64,000 bases of DNA from Microbacterium schleiferi (GTDB lineage: Bacteria > Actinomycetota > Actinomycetes > Actinomycetales > Microbacteriaceae), in assembly GCF_015565955.1 (NCBI RefSeq), contig NZ_CP064760.1, positions 2,914,001 through 2,978,000 of the forward strand. Direction: 5' to 3'. Both the position numbers and the translations under genes were made by a program. Below the pieces are notes generated by a model that did no database searches, had not been told where the DNA came from, and was given only the letters and a program-made list of their open reading frames with translations. Position 1 is the stretch's first letter. Each line of letters opens with the position of its first letter. This document shows positions 54,322 through 62,570 of this stretch, one piece after another.

Positions 54322-55497
54322 CTACAGCCGTTCGATGATGGTGGCGTTCGCCATCCCGCCGCCCTCGCACATCGTCTGCAATCCGTATCGACCGCCGGTG
54401 TGCTCGAGGACGGCGAGGAGGGTCCCGAGAAGCCTCGTGCCCGAGGCGCCGACCGCGTGACCGAGCGCGAGCGCGCCGCCCCACGGATTGAGCTTGGTCG
54501 GGTCGGCGTGCAGTTCGCTCTGCCACGCCAGCGGTACCGATGCGAACGCTTCGTTGACCTCATACGCGTCGAGATCGTCGATGGACAGTCCGGCACGTTC
54601 CAGGATGCGGCGGGTCGCGGGAATCGGCGCCGTGAGCATCATGACGGGGTCGTCGCCGACGACGGCGAAGGCATGGAACCGGGCGCGAGGGGTAAGCCCC
54701 AGCGCTGCGGCGCGTTCCTCGCTCATGATGAGGGCGGCCGAGGCAGCATCCGTGAGCGGTGACGAGTTGCCGGCTGTGACGCGCCAATCGAGGTCCGGGA
54801 AGCGCTCGGCAAGCTCGTCGGTGCGAAACGCGGGAGCCAGTCCCGCCAACTGCTCGGTGGTCGTGCCGGGGCGGATCGTCTCGTCAACGGTGACGGCACC
54901 GTGTGGCGTTTCCACCGCCAGGAGGTCCGCGGCGAACCTGCCCTGTGCGGCGGCGTCGGCGGCACGCTCGTGGGACTGCGCGGCGTAGGCATCGAGCTCT
55001 TCACGCTCGAGGCCCCAGCGAGCAGCGATCAGCTCGGCCGAGACGCCCTGGTTCACCAGCCCCTCCGGGTAGCGTCGCTGGATGCCCTCGGCATCCAGGC
55101 CGCCTCGCCCCGCAGAGCCCAGGGGCACCCGGCTCATCGACTCCACGCCCGCCGCAATGACAATGTCATACGCGCCCGCGATCACTCCCTGCGCGGCGAA
55201 GTGCGCCGCCTGCTGGCTCGACCCACACTGTCGATCGATCGACACCGCCGGCACCGTGTGGTCGAACCCGGCCGCGAGAACCGCCTGCCGAGCGACGTTG
55301 CCGGTCTGGTCGCCGACCTGACTCACGCACCCCATCAGGACATCATCGATCTGACGCGACTCCAGGCCGTTGCGCTCGAGCAGCGCCGTCAGCGTCGTGG
55401 CGGCGAGGTCGACCGGATGCACGCCCGAAAGCGCACCTCCGGGCTTGCCGCGACCGGAGGGCGTCCTGACGACGTCGACGATGACGGCGTTAGTCAC
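54322..55497 (-). CDS. acetyl-CoA acyltransferase (thiolase)
   Basis: 391 aa. The acylated cysteine is C91 in DRQCGSSQ; H347 ([12 protein letters not shown]) and C377 ([10 protein letters not shown]) complete the active site. It cleaves 3-ketoacyl-CoA, or condenses acetyl-CoA in reverse. Start 55497 overlaps the prpC stop (ATGA), tying thiolase to the methylcitrate genes: odd-chain or branched substrates would yield propionyl-CoA for the cycle (inference). Confidence 0.92.
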   Translation of the reverse strand: MTNAVIVDVVRTPSGRGKPGGALSGVHPVDLAATTLTALLERNGLESRQIDDVLMGCVSQVGDQTGNVARQAVLAAGFDHTVPAVSIDRQCGSSQQAAHFAAQGVIAGAYDIVIAAGVESMSRVPLGSAGRGGLDAEGIQRRYPEGLVNQGVSAELIAARWGLEREELDAYAAQSHERAADAAAQGRFAADLLAVETPHGAVTVDETIRPGTTTEQLAGLAPAFRTDELAERFPDLDWRVTAGNSSPLTDAASAALIMSEERAAALGLTPRARFHAFAVVGDDPVMMLTAPIPATRRILERAGLSIDDLDAYEVNEAFASVPLAWQSELHADPTKLNPWGGALALGHAVGASGTRLLGTLLAVLEHTGGRYGLQTMCEGGGMANATIIERL

Positions 55498-56684
55498 TCG
55501 GCGGCCTCCTCCGGGCGCTCCTGCACGTCGATGGCCGACGTGTCGGGCACGTAGCCCTCGATGTGGCGTTCGTCGGGCCCGTTGTAAGCGGACAGTGGGC
55601 GGATGAGGGCGTTCGAAGCCTGCTGCTCCATGATGTGAGCGGTCCAGCCCACCACCCTCGCGGCGACGAACAGGGGGGTGAAGGTCAGCGTGTCGAACCC
55701 GATGAGGTTGTAGGCGGGACCCGACGGATAGTCGAGGTTCGGGTAGATGCCCTTCCGCGCGACAAACTCCGACTCGAGCGCGTCGTAGAGCGCCGCAACG
55801 TCGGGCCGGTCGTAGTGCGCGACCAGGGTGTCCAGCGCCGCCTTCATGGTGGGGACGCGGGAGTCACCGCGCTTGTAGACCCGGTGGCCAAAGCCCATGA
55901 TCTTGCGCTTTTCGGCGAGCGCGGTGTCCAGCCACGGCGTGACGTTCTCGGCCGAGCCGATCTCGTCGAAGATGTGGAGCACCGCTTCGTTCGCCCCGCC
56001 GTGCAGGGGGCCTTTGAGCGCACCGATCGCTCCGACGACGGCGGAGTACAGGTCGCTGAGGGTCGAGGTGATGACCCGCGCCGTGAACGTCGAGGCGTTG
56101 AACGAGTGCTCGGCGTAGAGGATCATCGACCGGTTGAACGCGTCGACGACGACCTCGTCAGCCTCTTCGCCGAACGTGAGCCAGAGGAAGTTCGCGGCGT
56201 AGTCCAGATCGTCGCGCGCCTCGACGGGCTCGAGTCCGCGGCGGCGGCGCTGGGAGTAGGCGACGATCGCGGGCAGTTCACCGAACAGGCGGATGCTGCG
56301 CTCGAGGTTCTCTTGCGGGGTGCCGACGGCATCCATGACGTTGAGGGTCCCGCGCGTCTCCCGCGCCCCGATGACGCTGACGGCGGTGCGCACCTCGTCC
56401 ATCGGATGGGCATCCAGGGGGATGAGGTCGATCGCGGCCTTGACGTCGGGCTGCAGCGCGCGGTTCTCACGCTCTGTTCTGCGGAGGGTCGAGAGCTGGT
56501 CCTCGGAGGGTAGCTCGCCCGTCCACAGCAGGTGCGCGACAGCCTCGACCGGCTGGGTCGCGGCGAGCTCCTGCACGGGATAGCCGCGGTAGAGCAAGCT
56601 GTTGGTGTCGGGGTTCACCTTGCTGACAGCGGTGTAGTCGACAACGACGCCCGCAAGCCCCTTCTTGATGTCAGGCTCGGCCAT
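55494..56684 (-). CDS. prpC: 2-methylcitrate synthase / citrate synthase
   Basis: 396 aa from ATG 56684. It condenses propionyl-CoA (and acetyl-CoA) with oxaloacetate. The citrate synthase motifs are LKGPLHGGANEAVLHIF and MGFGHRVYKRGDSRVPTMK, with the active-site His residues, and the catalytic Asp should lie in the C-terminal third near GFDTLTFTP. ATG 56684 is preferred over GTG 56690 because AAGGAG is 5 nt upstream. It begins 2 bp after the prpB stop and ends within the thiolase start. Confidence 0.9.
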   Translation of the reverse strand: MAEPDIKKGLAGVVVDYTAVSKVNPDTNSLLYRGYPVQELAATQPVEAVAHLLWTGELPSEDQLSTLRRTERENRALQPDVKAAIDLIPLDAHPMDEVRTAVSVIGARETRGTLNVMDAVGTPQENLERSIRLFGELPAIVAYSQRRRRGLEPVEARDDLDYAANFLWLTFGEEADEVVVDAFNRSMILYAEHSFNASTFTARVITSTLSDLYSAVVGAIGALKGPLHGGANEAVLHIFDEIGSAENVTPWLDTALAEKRKIMGFGHRVYKRGDSRVPTMKAALDTLVAHYDRPDVAALYDALESEFVARKGIYPNLDYPSGPAYNLIGFDTLTFTPLFVAARVVGWTAHIMEQQASNALIRPLSAYNGPDERHIEGYVPDTSAIDVQERPEEAAE

Positions 56685-56686
56685 GC

Positions 56687-57601
56687 TCACTCCTTCGTGA
56701 TGGGTGTTGAGACGCTGAAGTTGTAGATGCTCGTGTCGAAGTGGTTGTACTGCTCGTAGTCGATGAGGTCGTATAGCTCGGCGCGATGCTGCATCTCGTC
56801 GAGCTTGTCACGCAGGTGCCCCTGGGTGGTCAGCTCGTCGAGCGCGCGACCCGCAGCGCCCATCGCGATCCGCAGCAGCGAGACGGGCCAGATGACGATG
56901 TTGATCCCCGCCGAGCGCAACTGCTCGGTGGAGAACAGCTCGCTCTTGCCGAACTCGGTCATGTTCGCCAGGACCGGCACATCCAGCGCGGCACGCATCC
57001 GTTCGAACTCGCCGAGATCGCGCATCGCCTCCGGGAAGATCGCGTCGGCTCCGGCATCCACGAGGGCCTTGGCGCGGTCGATCGCCGCATCCAGCCCCTC
57101 CACGGCACGGATGTCGGTGCGGGCCATGATCAAGAAGTTCTCGTCTCGGCGGGCGTCGACGGCGGCGCGGATGCGTTTGGTCGCCGTATCCGTGTCGACG
57201 ACGGCCTTTCCGTCGAGGTGACCGCACCGCTTGGGATTGATCTGATCCTCGATATGGGTGCCTGCGAGCCCCGCGTCCTCGAGCGTCTGGATGGTGCGGG
57301 CAACGTTCATCGGCTCACCGAACCCGGTGTCGGCGTCGATGATGGCGGGAAGCTCGGTCATCCGGGCGATCTGCTGCCCGCGGCCGGCCACCTCGGTGAG
57401 CGTCGTCAGCCCGATGTCGGGAAGCCCCAGATCAGCGGCGAGCACGGCGCCCGAGATGTAGACGCCGTCGAAGTCCTTACGCTCGATGAGGCGTGCCGAG
57501 AGCGGGTTGAAGGCGCCCGGGAACTGCAGCAGCTCACCGGACGCGAGACGCTCACGGAGCAGGCGGCGCTTCTCACCGGCGGATGTCTGACTGTAGAGCA
57601 T
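56687..57601 (-). CDS. prpB: 2-methylisocitrate lyase
   Basis: 304 aa. It splits 2-methylisocitrate into pyruvate and succinate. The isocitrate-lyase-family signature is NPKRCGHLDGKAV, with the catalytic Cys in KRCGH; DADTGFGEPMNVARTI and MARTDIRAVEGLDAAI also fit. ATG 57601 shares one base with the prpD stop. Central gene of the methylcitrate operon. Confidence 0.93.
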   Translation of the reverse strand: MLYSQTSAGEKRRLLRERLASGELLQFPGAFNPLSARLIERKDFDGVYISGAVLAADLGLPDIGLTTLTEVAGRGQQIARMTELPAIIDADTGFGEPMNVARTIQTLEDAGLAGTHIEDQINPKRCGHLDGKAVVDTDTATKRIRAAVDARRDENFLIMARTDIRAVEGLDAAIDRAKALVDAGADAIFPEAMRDLGEFERMRAALDVPVLANMTEFGKSELFSTEQLRSAGINIVIWPVSLLRIAMGAAGRALDELTTQGHLRDKLDEMQHRAELYDLIDYEQYNHFDTSIYNFSVSTPITKE

Positions 57602-59127
57602 CAGAACAGCCCCTTGGGTGCCGGAGCGGAAGCGAGAACACCGGGCCTCGCGACGATATTGAGCTGCCCGACCTCGTCGGCCGAGAGCTCCGGAAGGCGC
57701 TGGGCGAGCGCGAGGAATCGCTCGATCTCTTCGGGAGTGAGCACCGGCTCGGCCAGCAGTCGGAACTTACGGATGTAGTCCTCGCGCGCGAAGGGCCGCG
57801 CCCCCAACGGGTGCGCGTCAGCGACCGCGATCTCGTCGACGATCGTCGACCCGTCGGCGAGGGTGATCTCGACGCGGCCGCCGAAGGCCTTCTCGTCGGG
57901 GTCTTCGGAGTGGTAGCGGCGCGTCCACTCGGCATCCTCGGCCGTCGTGATCTTGTGCCACAGCTCGACCGTGTCGGGCCGGGCCGCGCGCTCGGGGAGG
58001 TACGAGTCGACGTGGTGCCACGCACCGTCTTGCAGAGCGACCGCGAAGATGTACGGAATCGAGTGGTCGAGGGTCTCGCGGGATGCCGTGGGGTCGTACT
58101 TCTGCGGGTCATTCGCGCCCGAGCCGATGACGTAGTGCGTGTGGTGGCTCGTGTGCAGCACGATGGTCGCAATGTTCGCGGGGTCGCGCAGCTCCGGACG
58201 CTCGGCGCCGAGCTTGCGGGCCAGGTCGATCCACGCCTGCGCCTGGTACTCGGCGGAGTGCTCCTTCGTGTACGAGTCGAGGATCGCGCGCTTGGGTTCG
58301 CCCGGGCCCGGCAGGGGCACGTCGTAGGAGGCATCCTTGCCATCGAGCATCCAGGCGATCACGCCATCTTCACCCTCGTAGATGGGGCTCGGGCTGGTCT
58401 CGCCGCGCATCGCCCTGTCGACAGCTTCGACTGCCATCTTTCCGGCGAAGGCGGGGGCGTGCGCCTTCCAGGTCGAGATCTCGCCCTTGCGCGACTGGCG
58501 GGTCGCGGTGGTCGTGTGCAACGCCTGCCCGACGGCCTGATAGATCGTCTCTGCGGGAAGGCCCAGGAGCGTGCCGATGCCGGCAGCCGCCGACGGGCCG
58601 AGGTGGGCGACATGGTCGATCTTGTGCTTGTGGAGGGAGATGGCCCGCACGAGGTCCATCTGAATCTCGTAGCCCGTGGCGATTCCCCGCACGAGCGCAG
58701 CCCCGTCGGCCCCGACGTGCTGGGCGACGGCGAGGATCGGCGGGATGTTGTCACCGGGGTGTGAGTACTCGGCAGCGAGGAACGTGTCGTGATAGTCGAG
58801 CTCGCGCACCGCAACGCCGTTGGCCCACGCTGCCCACTCGGGGCTCGTGCGCCGCTCGTTCGCGCAGCCGAAGACGGTGGACCCGCCGCCGCTCACCGAG
58901 ACCGCGTGGTCCAGCGCCTGCTGGCGGGCTGCGCTCACGGGCCGGCGGGTGAGGGATGCCGCAGCAACCGACGCGTTGTCGATGACGCGGTTGATGATCA
59001 TGTCGACGACCGCGGCCTCGACCGCCACGGGGTCGGCGGCGACCTCGGCGATCTGCCAGGCGAGCTGGCCCTCGCGGGCGAGGTTCTCGTCACTGCGGTG
59101 GACACGGACGTGATGCGTGATGGTCAT
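57601..59127 (-). CDS. prpD: 2-methylcitrate dehydratase
   Basis: 508 aa, MmgE/PrpD family. It dehydrates 2-methylcitrate to 2-methylaconitate. Typical segments: [75 protein letters not shown] and [18 protein letters not shown]. Its ATG (59127) overlaps the GntR stop by 4 bp and its own stop touches prpB, so gntR-prpD-prpB-prpC-thiolase are one unit. Confidence 0.93.
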   Translation of the reverse strand: MTITHHVRVHRSDENLAREGQLAWQIAEVAADPVAVEAAVVDMIINRVIDNASVAAASLTRRPVSAARQQALDHAVSVSGGGSTVFGCANERRTSPEWAAWANGVAVRELDYHDTFLAAEYSHPGDNIPPILAVAQHVGADGAALVRGIATGYEIQMDLVRAISLHKHKIDHVAHLGPSAAAGIGTLLGLPAETIYQAVGQALHTTTATRQSRKGEISTWKAHAPAFAGKMAVEAVDRAMRGETSPSPIYEGEDGVIAWMLDGKDASYDVPLPGPGEPKRAILDSYTKEHSAEYQAQAWIDLARKLGAERPELRDPANIATIVLHTSHHTHYVIGSGANDPQKYDPTASRETLDHSIPYIFAVALQDGAWHHVDSYLPERAARPDTVELWHKITTAEDAEWTRRYHSEDPDEKAFGGRVEITLADGSTIVDEIAVADAHPLGARPFAREDYIRKFRLLAEPVLTPEEIERFLALAQRLPELSADEVGQLNIVARPGVLASAPAPKGLF

Positions 59128-59774
59128 GCTGCTCCGGATTCGGTGCGGGCCTCGGCGAGAGAGGCGAGGATGCTGGTGAGGGCGTTGTGGAGGTGGACGT
59201 GTGTCGCGTGGGCGGCAAGGTCGGCGTCCTTGGCGGCGATCGCATGCGCGATCACCGCGTGCTCGCCGACGGAAGCGGAAAGCCGCGCTGGGTTCTCGCG
59301 GGCGAGGCGGCGGACGCGCACGAGGTGGGTGCGGATGGTGCGGAGGGCCGCACTCAGGTACGCGTTGTCGACCGCCGCGTCGAGGGCGGCGTCGAAGCGC
59401 TCGATCAGGTCGTAGTAGTGCTCACGGCCCTCACCCCGCAACGAGGTGCTGTCGAACTCGTCGGCGAGCGCCGCGAACTCCGCCGGGTCGGCCCGTGTTG
59501 CCGCGAGGCGCGCCGCGGCTTCTTCGAGGGCGCGGCGGAACTCGAAGAGCGCGCGGATGTCGTCGGCATCAACGTCCGAGACGACGGTCACGCGGGGCGA
59601 CTGCTGGACGACCAGTCCGTCTGCAGCCAGTCGCGCGAGCGCTTCGCGCAACGGAGTCCTGCTCACCCCGAGGCGCGCTGCCTGCTCGACCTCACCGAGG
59701 ACGGCGCCCGCGGGGAGCACGCCCTCCTGGATCTCGGCCAGGAGCGTTCGGTAGGCACGATCACTCGCTCGCAT
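59124..59774 (-). CDS. GntR-family (FCD) regulator of the methylcitrate operon
   Basis: 216 aa from ATG 59774. The GntR winged helix lies at about residues 8-70 ([47 protein letters not shown]), followed by the all-helical FCD ligand-binding domain with its His/Asp metal-site pattern. I chose 59774 because GGAGG lies 4 nt upstream; the ATG at 59798 is eight codons earlier and inside a palindrome. As first gene of the prp operon it most likely autoregulates and responds to a methylcitrate-cycle metabolite (inference). Confidence 0.88.
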   Translation of the reverse strand: MRASDRAYRTLLAEIQEGVLPAGAVLGEVEQAARLGVSRTPLREALARLAADGLVVQQSPRVTVVSDVDADDIRALFEFRRALEEAAARLAATRADPAEFAALADEFDSTSLRGEGREHYYDLIERFDAALDAAVDNAYLSAALRTIRTHLVRVRRLARENPARLSASVGEHAVIAHAIAAKDADLAAHATHVHLHNALTSILASLAEARTESGAA

Positions 59775-59793
59775 CCGCCCTCCTTTCGCCGCC

Positions 59794-59860
59794 CTCATGT
59801 ATACACAAATCGCCTATGAGTGTGTAAATGGGAAGTTTGGGCGCTTCTCAGTATACAAAG
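59794..59860. promoter_or_regulatory. pair of GntR-type operator sites
   Basis: CTCATGTATACACAAA (59794-59809) and CTCAGTATACAAAG (59847-59860) are similar direct repeats with a GTATAC core, the first including the palindrome TGTATACA. They lie just upstream of the GntR start, spaced about 52 bp. Confidence 0.5.
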
Positions 59861-59868
59861 AAGGTCGA

Positions 59869-60243
59869 CTATGGGGCATCCGCGGTGCCCGGTGCTCCCT
59901 CGTACAGGCCGATGACGTTGCCATCGGGGTCGCTGATGACCGCCCACCAGCTCGCGTCGTCGATCGGCTGCTTCGACATCAAGACTGCGCCACCGGCATC
60001 CGTTGCCGCCGCGATGGTCTCGTCGATCGAATCCACTTCGACGTACGAGCGCGGTTGCGTAAAGCCCTCGCTGCGCGGCGCTAGTCCGCCGCCGCTGATC
60101 TGATTCGGCGCGTGCCACATTGGGTAGCCCTCGAAACCGGGCGCCTCGCGAATCTCCCATCCGAAGAGCCGCTCGTAGAACTGCGTTGCTGCAGCCAGAT
60201 CAGTGACCGGGATGTCGATGTGCGTGATATCCCCATGAGCCAT
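59869..60243 (-). CDS. VOC-family (glyoxalase/bleomycin-resistance fold) protein
   Basis: 124 aa, one vicinal-oxygen-chelate domain. GDITHIDIPVTDLAAATQFYERLFGWEI at the start and ISDPDGNVIGLYEG at the end are the paired beta-alpha-beta modules. Enzymatic role unknown; the class includes lyases, dioxygenases and drug-binding proteins. The start at 60243 has GGAGGAGG 5 nt upstream. The gene is upstream of and codirectional with the GntR regulator, but 94 bp away. Confidence 0.85.
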   Translation of the reverse strand: MAHGDITHIDIPVTDLAAATQFYERLFGWEIREAPGFEGYPMWHAPNQISGGGLAPRSEGFTQPRSYVEVDSIDETIAAATDAGGAVLMSKQPIDDASWWAVISDPDGNVIGLYEGAPGTADAP

Positions 60244-60372
60244 GTCGTCCTCCTCCATGAGCGCATGCCGCTGGCATCCGCCCGACGGTGTCAGTCTGAC
60301 CGTCTCTCCCGGGTAGCGACAAGGCCCCTTCTCGCGCCGGATGCTCGGAGCGGGCCGTGCGACGATGAGGCG

Positions 60373-61212
60373 ATGGACGACGCATCGGCAGCCGAACTGA
60401 GACGGCTCCGCGCCCGCGCATACGGTCCCGACGCCGACCTCCCCGATGATCCCACCGCCAGCGCACGGTTGGCGGAACTCGAAGCTCAGCTTCGCGCCGA
60501 GCGGGAGGCGAGGCAGCGGCCTAGCGCTTCTGCAGCGAGCCCCTCCGTCGAAGAGGATCGGCGTTGGAGTCGATCAAGCAACCCGTCCGCGCTCGACGGT
60601 AACGTGACTCCCGCGCCCCCACCGACCGGCGCGCCATCCGCCACCGATGCGACGGAAGCCGACGATCCCGCAACCTCGCGGATGTGGGCGGTGGTGCACA
60701 TGCTCACCTCCCGGCTGCCGCCCGTCGCGACCTCCATCGTCGCGGTCACGATCGCTGCGTCCGTTGCTCTGACGGCGTCCATCGTGTGGGGTCTTGCGTC
60801 GATTCCCGTCATCTCTCAGGCGACCGGCGCCCGCCAGGTTGCCACTCTCGAGGTCGACGACGACGTCGAGATACCCGAGGGGTTTTTCGGCACGGCGTCG
60901 GAGCAGGCCATCGCCTACGAGTACTACGGGCTTCTGATCGTGCACTCGTCAGCGAGCAGCGCGTTCCTCGGTGACGGCGAGTGTCTCCTCGCCGTTGACG
61001 CAGAGAATGTGACGGCCGACGGCCAAGGAGTCAACGGTCCGCTCTACTACGGATGCCGCACCGGCGCTTTCCCCGCGACGTTCGAGATCGTGCTCGATAA
61101 TTCCGTACCGGACGAACTGCGCGAGCAGTTCCCCGAGGGCGGAGCGCTGCAGTTCGTTCTGCAGGATGACCGGGTCGGTGTCTTCTGGGATGGCGGCGTG
61201 GCCGCGACGTAG
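60373..61212 (+). CDS. membrane-anchored protein of unknown function, paralogue 1
   Basis: 279 aa. Residues 1-45 form a charged helix (AAELRRLRARAYGPDADLPDDP..RLAELEAQLRAEREAR), probably a short coiled coil. A Ser/Pro/Ala-rich linker runs to about 110, one transmembrane helix is at about 116-143, and an extracytoplasmic domain follows with two cysteines (GECLLAVDAEN and YYGCRTGAFP), likely disulfide-linked, ending ALQFVLQDDRVGVFWD. The next gene is a diverged copy. I recognise no family. The start is ATG 60373, which aligns with its paralogue's start. Confidence 0.75.
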   Translation: MDDASAAELRRLRARAYGPDADLPDDPTASARLAELEAQLRAEREARQRPSASAASPSVEEDRRWSRSSNPSALDGNVTPAPPPTGAPSATDATEADDPATSRMWAVVHMLTSRLPPVATSIVAVTIAASVALTASIVWGLASIPVISQATGARQVATLEVDDDVEIPEGFFGTASEQAIAYEYYGLLIVHSSASSAFLGDGECLLAVDAENVTADGQGVNGPLYYGCRTGAFPATFEIVLDNSVPDELREQFPEGGALQFVLQDDRVGVFWDGGVAAT

Positions 61213-61267
61213 CGCTCGGGTCGCACACGACACGGCCCCGATCAAGAGGTCATGCGAGCATGAAGCG

Positions 61268-62089
61268 ATGAACGACGATGCCGCCGCTGAGCTGCGAGCA
61301 CTTCGGGCGCGAGCCTACGGCCCCGACGCCGATATCCTGCGCGACCCGGTCGCGTACGACCGACTGCAGGAGCTCGAGGAGCAGCTGCGGAGTGAGCAGC
61401 GGGCACCGGAGCGCAGCGGTGGAGTCGGCGACGCGCCGCCGGCAACACCCGTCGACGGAGAGGGCGCCACGTCGTCTGCGTCCACGGCGCCCAGCACCGA
61501 TGGCACGGAGTCTTCGAGCGCGGCAGCCCCCAGCAGCGACGACCGCGGGAGCCGTTCAGGTGAGCGTGCGCCGTGGTCGCCCCTGACCCGCGTACCGCCG
61601 CTCGCTCGTGTCTTCTGGGGCGCTTCGGTCCTGGCCGCAGCGGCGCTCGCGGGATCCGTCACGTGGGGCTTCGCGTCGATCCCCGTGATTTCAGAGGGCT
61701 CGGGAGCGAGGCAGATCGCAGCTCTCGACGCCGTTCAGTCCGTGGATCTACCGCCCTTCTCAGGGGACCCTGAAACACCGTCGACGGCGTTCCAGTTCGC
61801 GGGCTACACGCTGATGACGGTCGTGAACTCGACCGACGACATCGACAGTGAGTGCCTGGTGGCTTTCAGCAGTGAGAACGTTGACGAGGAGTCGGGCTTC
61901 CCGAACGGGCCGACGTACTACGGATGCGGCGCCGGGGCATTCCCTCCGGCTGCGTCGGTGCCGATCCACGCGGGTTCGCCCGCAGAGGCGCGCGAACGCT
62001 TCGGCGAAGGGGCCGCGCTGCAGTTCGTCTTGCAGGACGACCGCGTCGGCGTCTTCATCGACTCCGCACCCGGGCGCCCGGTCAGCTGA
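61268..62089 (+). CDS. membrane-anchored protein of unknown function, paralogue 2
   Basis: 273 aa, tandem duplicate of the preceding gene. It shares AAELRALRARAYGPDADILRDP, the linker, the membrane helix (about 113-138) leading into GFASIPVIS, the cysteine pair (DSECLVAFSSEN, YYGCGAGAFPP) and the end ALQFVLQDDRVGVFID. Middle regions have diverged strongly, so the duplication is old. It overlaps the end of the convergent Nudix gene by 8 bp. Function unknown. Confidence 0.75.
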   Translation: MNDDAAAELRALRARAYGPDADILRDPVAYDRLQELEEQLRSEQRAPERSGGVGDAPPATPVDGEGATSSASTAPSTDGTESSSAAAPSSDDRGSRSGERAPWSPLTRVPPLARVFWGASVLAAAALAGSVTWGFASIPVISEGSGARQIAALDAVQSVDLPPFSGDPETPSTAFQFAGYTLMTVVNSTDDIDSECLVAFSSENVDEESGFPNGPTYYGCGAGAFPPAASVPIHAGSPAEARERFGEGAALQFVLQDDRVGVFIDSAPGRPVS

Positions 62090-62570
62090 CGCCGCGACCG
62101 CCGGGCACCGCAGCAAGTGAGGTCAGCGCGGGGCGCTGCGACGCCGTGAGCTTCGCGGCAGCGACGTCGAGCGGCATCCATGCGATGCGGTCGACCTCAG
62201 GAAAGCTCGCCATCCTCCCCGACCGGGGCGGCCATTCGAGCTCGAACTCGCCGAAGACCGGGCGCGAGATGTCCAGCGCGGACCCGTCAACCGCGAAGAC
62301 GGTAATCGACTTGCGGGATGCCGCGAAGGACCCCAGGTCGATCACAGGGCCGTCCGGCGGGTCGATCCCGAGCTCCTCCCGAAATTCCCGCCGTGCGGCC
62401 TCGAGCGGCGACTCCTCCGCAGCGTTGTATTCGCCCTTCGGGATCGTCCAGGCACCGGCATCCTTGCGCTGCCAGAACGGGCCGCCCATGTGGGCGATGA
62501 GCACCTCGAACCGTGCCGCATCGTCAGCCGTCGGGCGGTAGGCCAGGAGGCCCGCGCTCGTGACCGGCAT
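62082..62570 (-). CDS. Nudix hydrolase
   Basis: 162 aa. The Nudix box is complete: from GEYNAAEESPLEAARREF to REELG, with the metal-binding glutamates of REFREELG. The SAGLLAYR start and the GPFWQRKDAGAWTIPKGE segment fit the DR1025/mutT-like branch that acts on nucleoside diphosphates. Its ATG (62570) shares one base with the ABC1-kinase stop; its last 8 bp overlap the convergent paralogue gene. Confidence 0.88.
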   Translation of the reverse strand: MPVTSAGLLAYRPTADDAARFEVLIAHMGGPFWQRKDAGAWTIPKGEYNAAEESPLEAARREFREELGIDPPDGPVIDLGSFAASRKSITVFAVDGSALDISRPVFGEFELEWPPRSGRMASFPEVDRIAWMPLDVAAAKLTASQRPALTSLAAVPGGRGVS

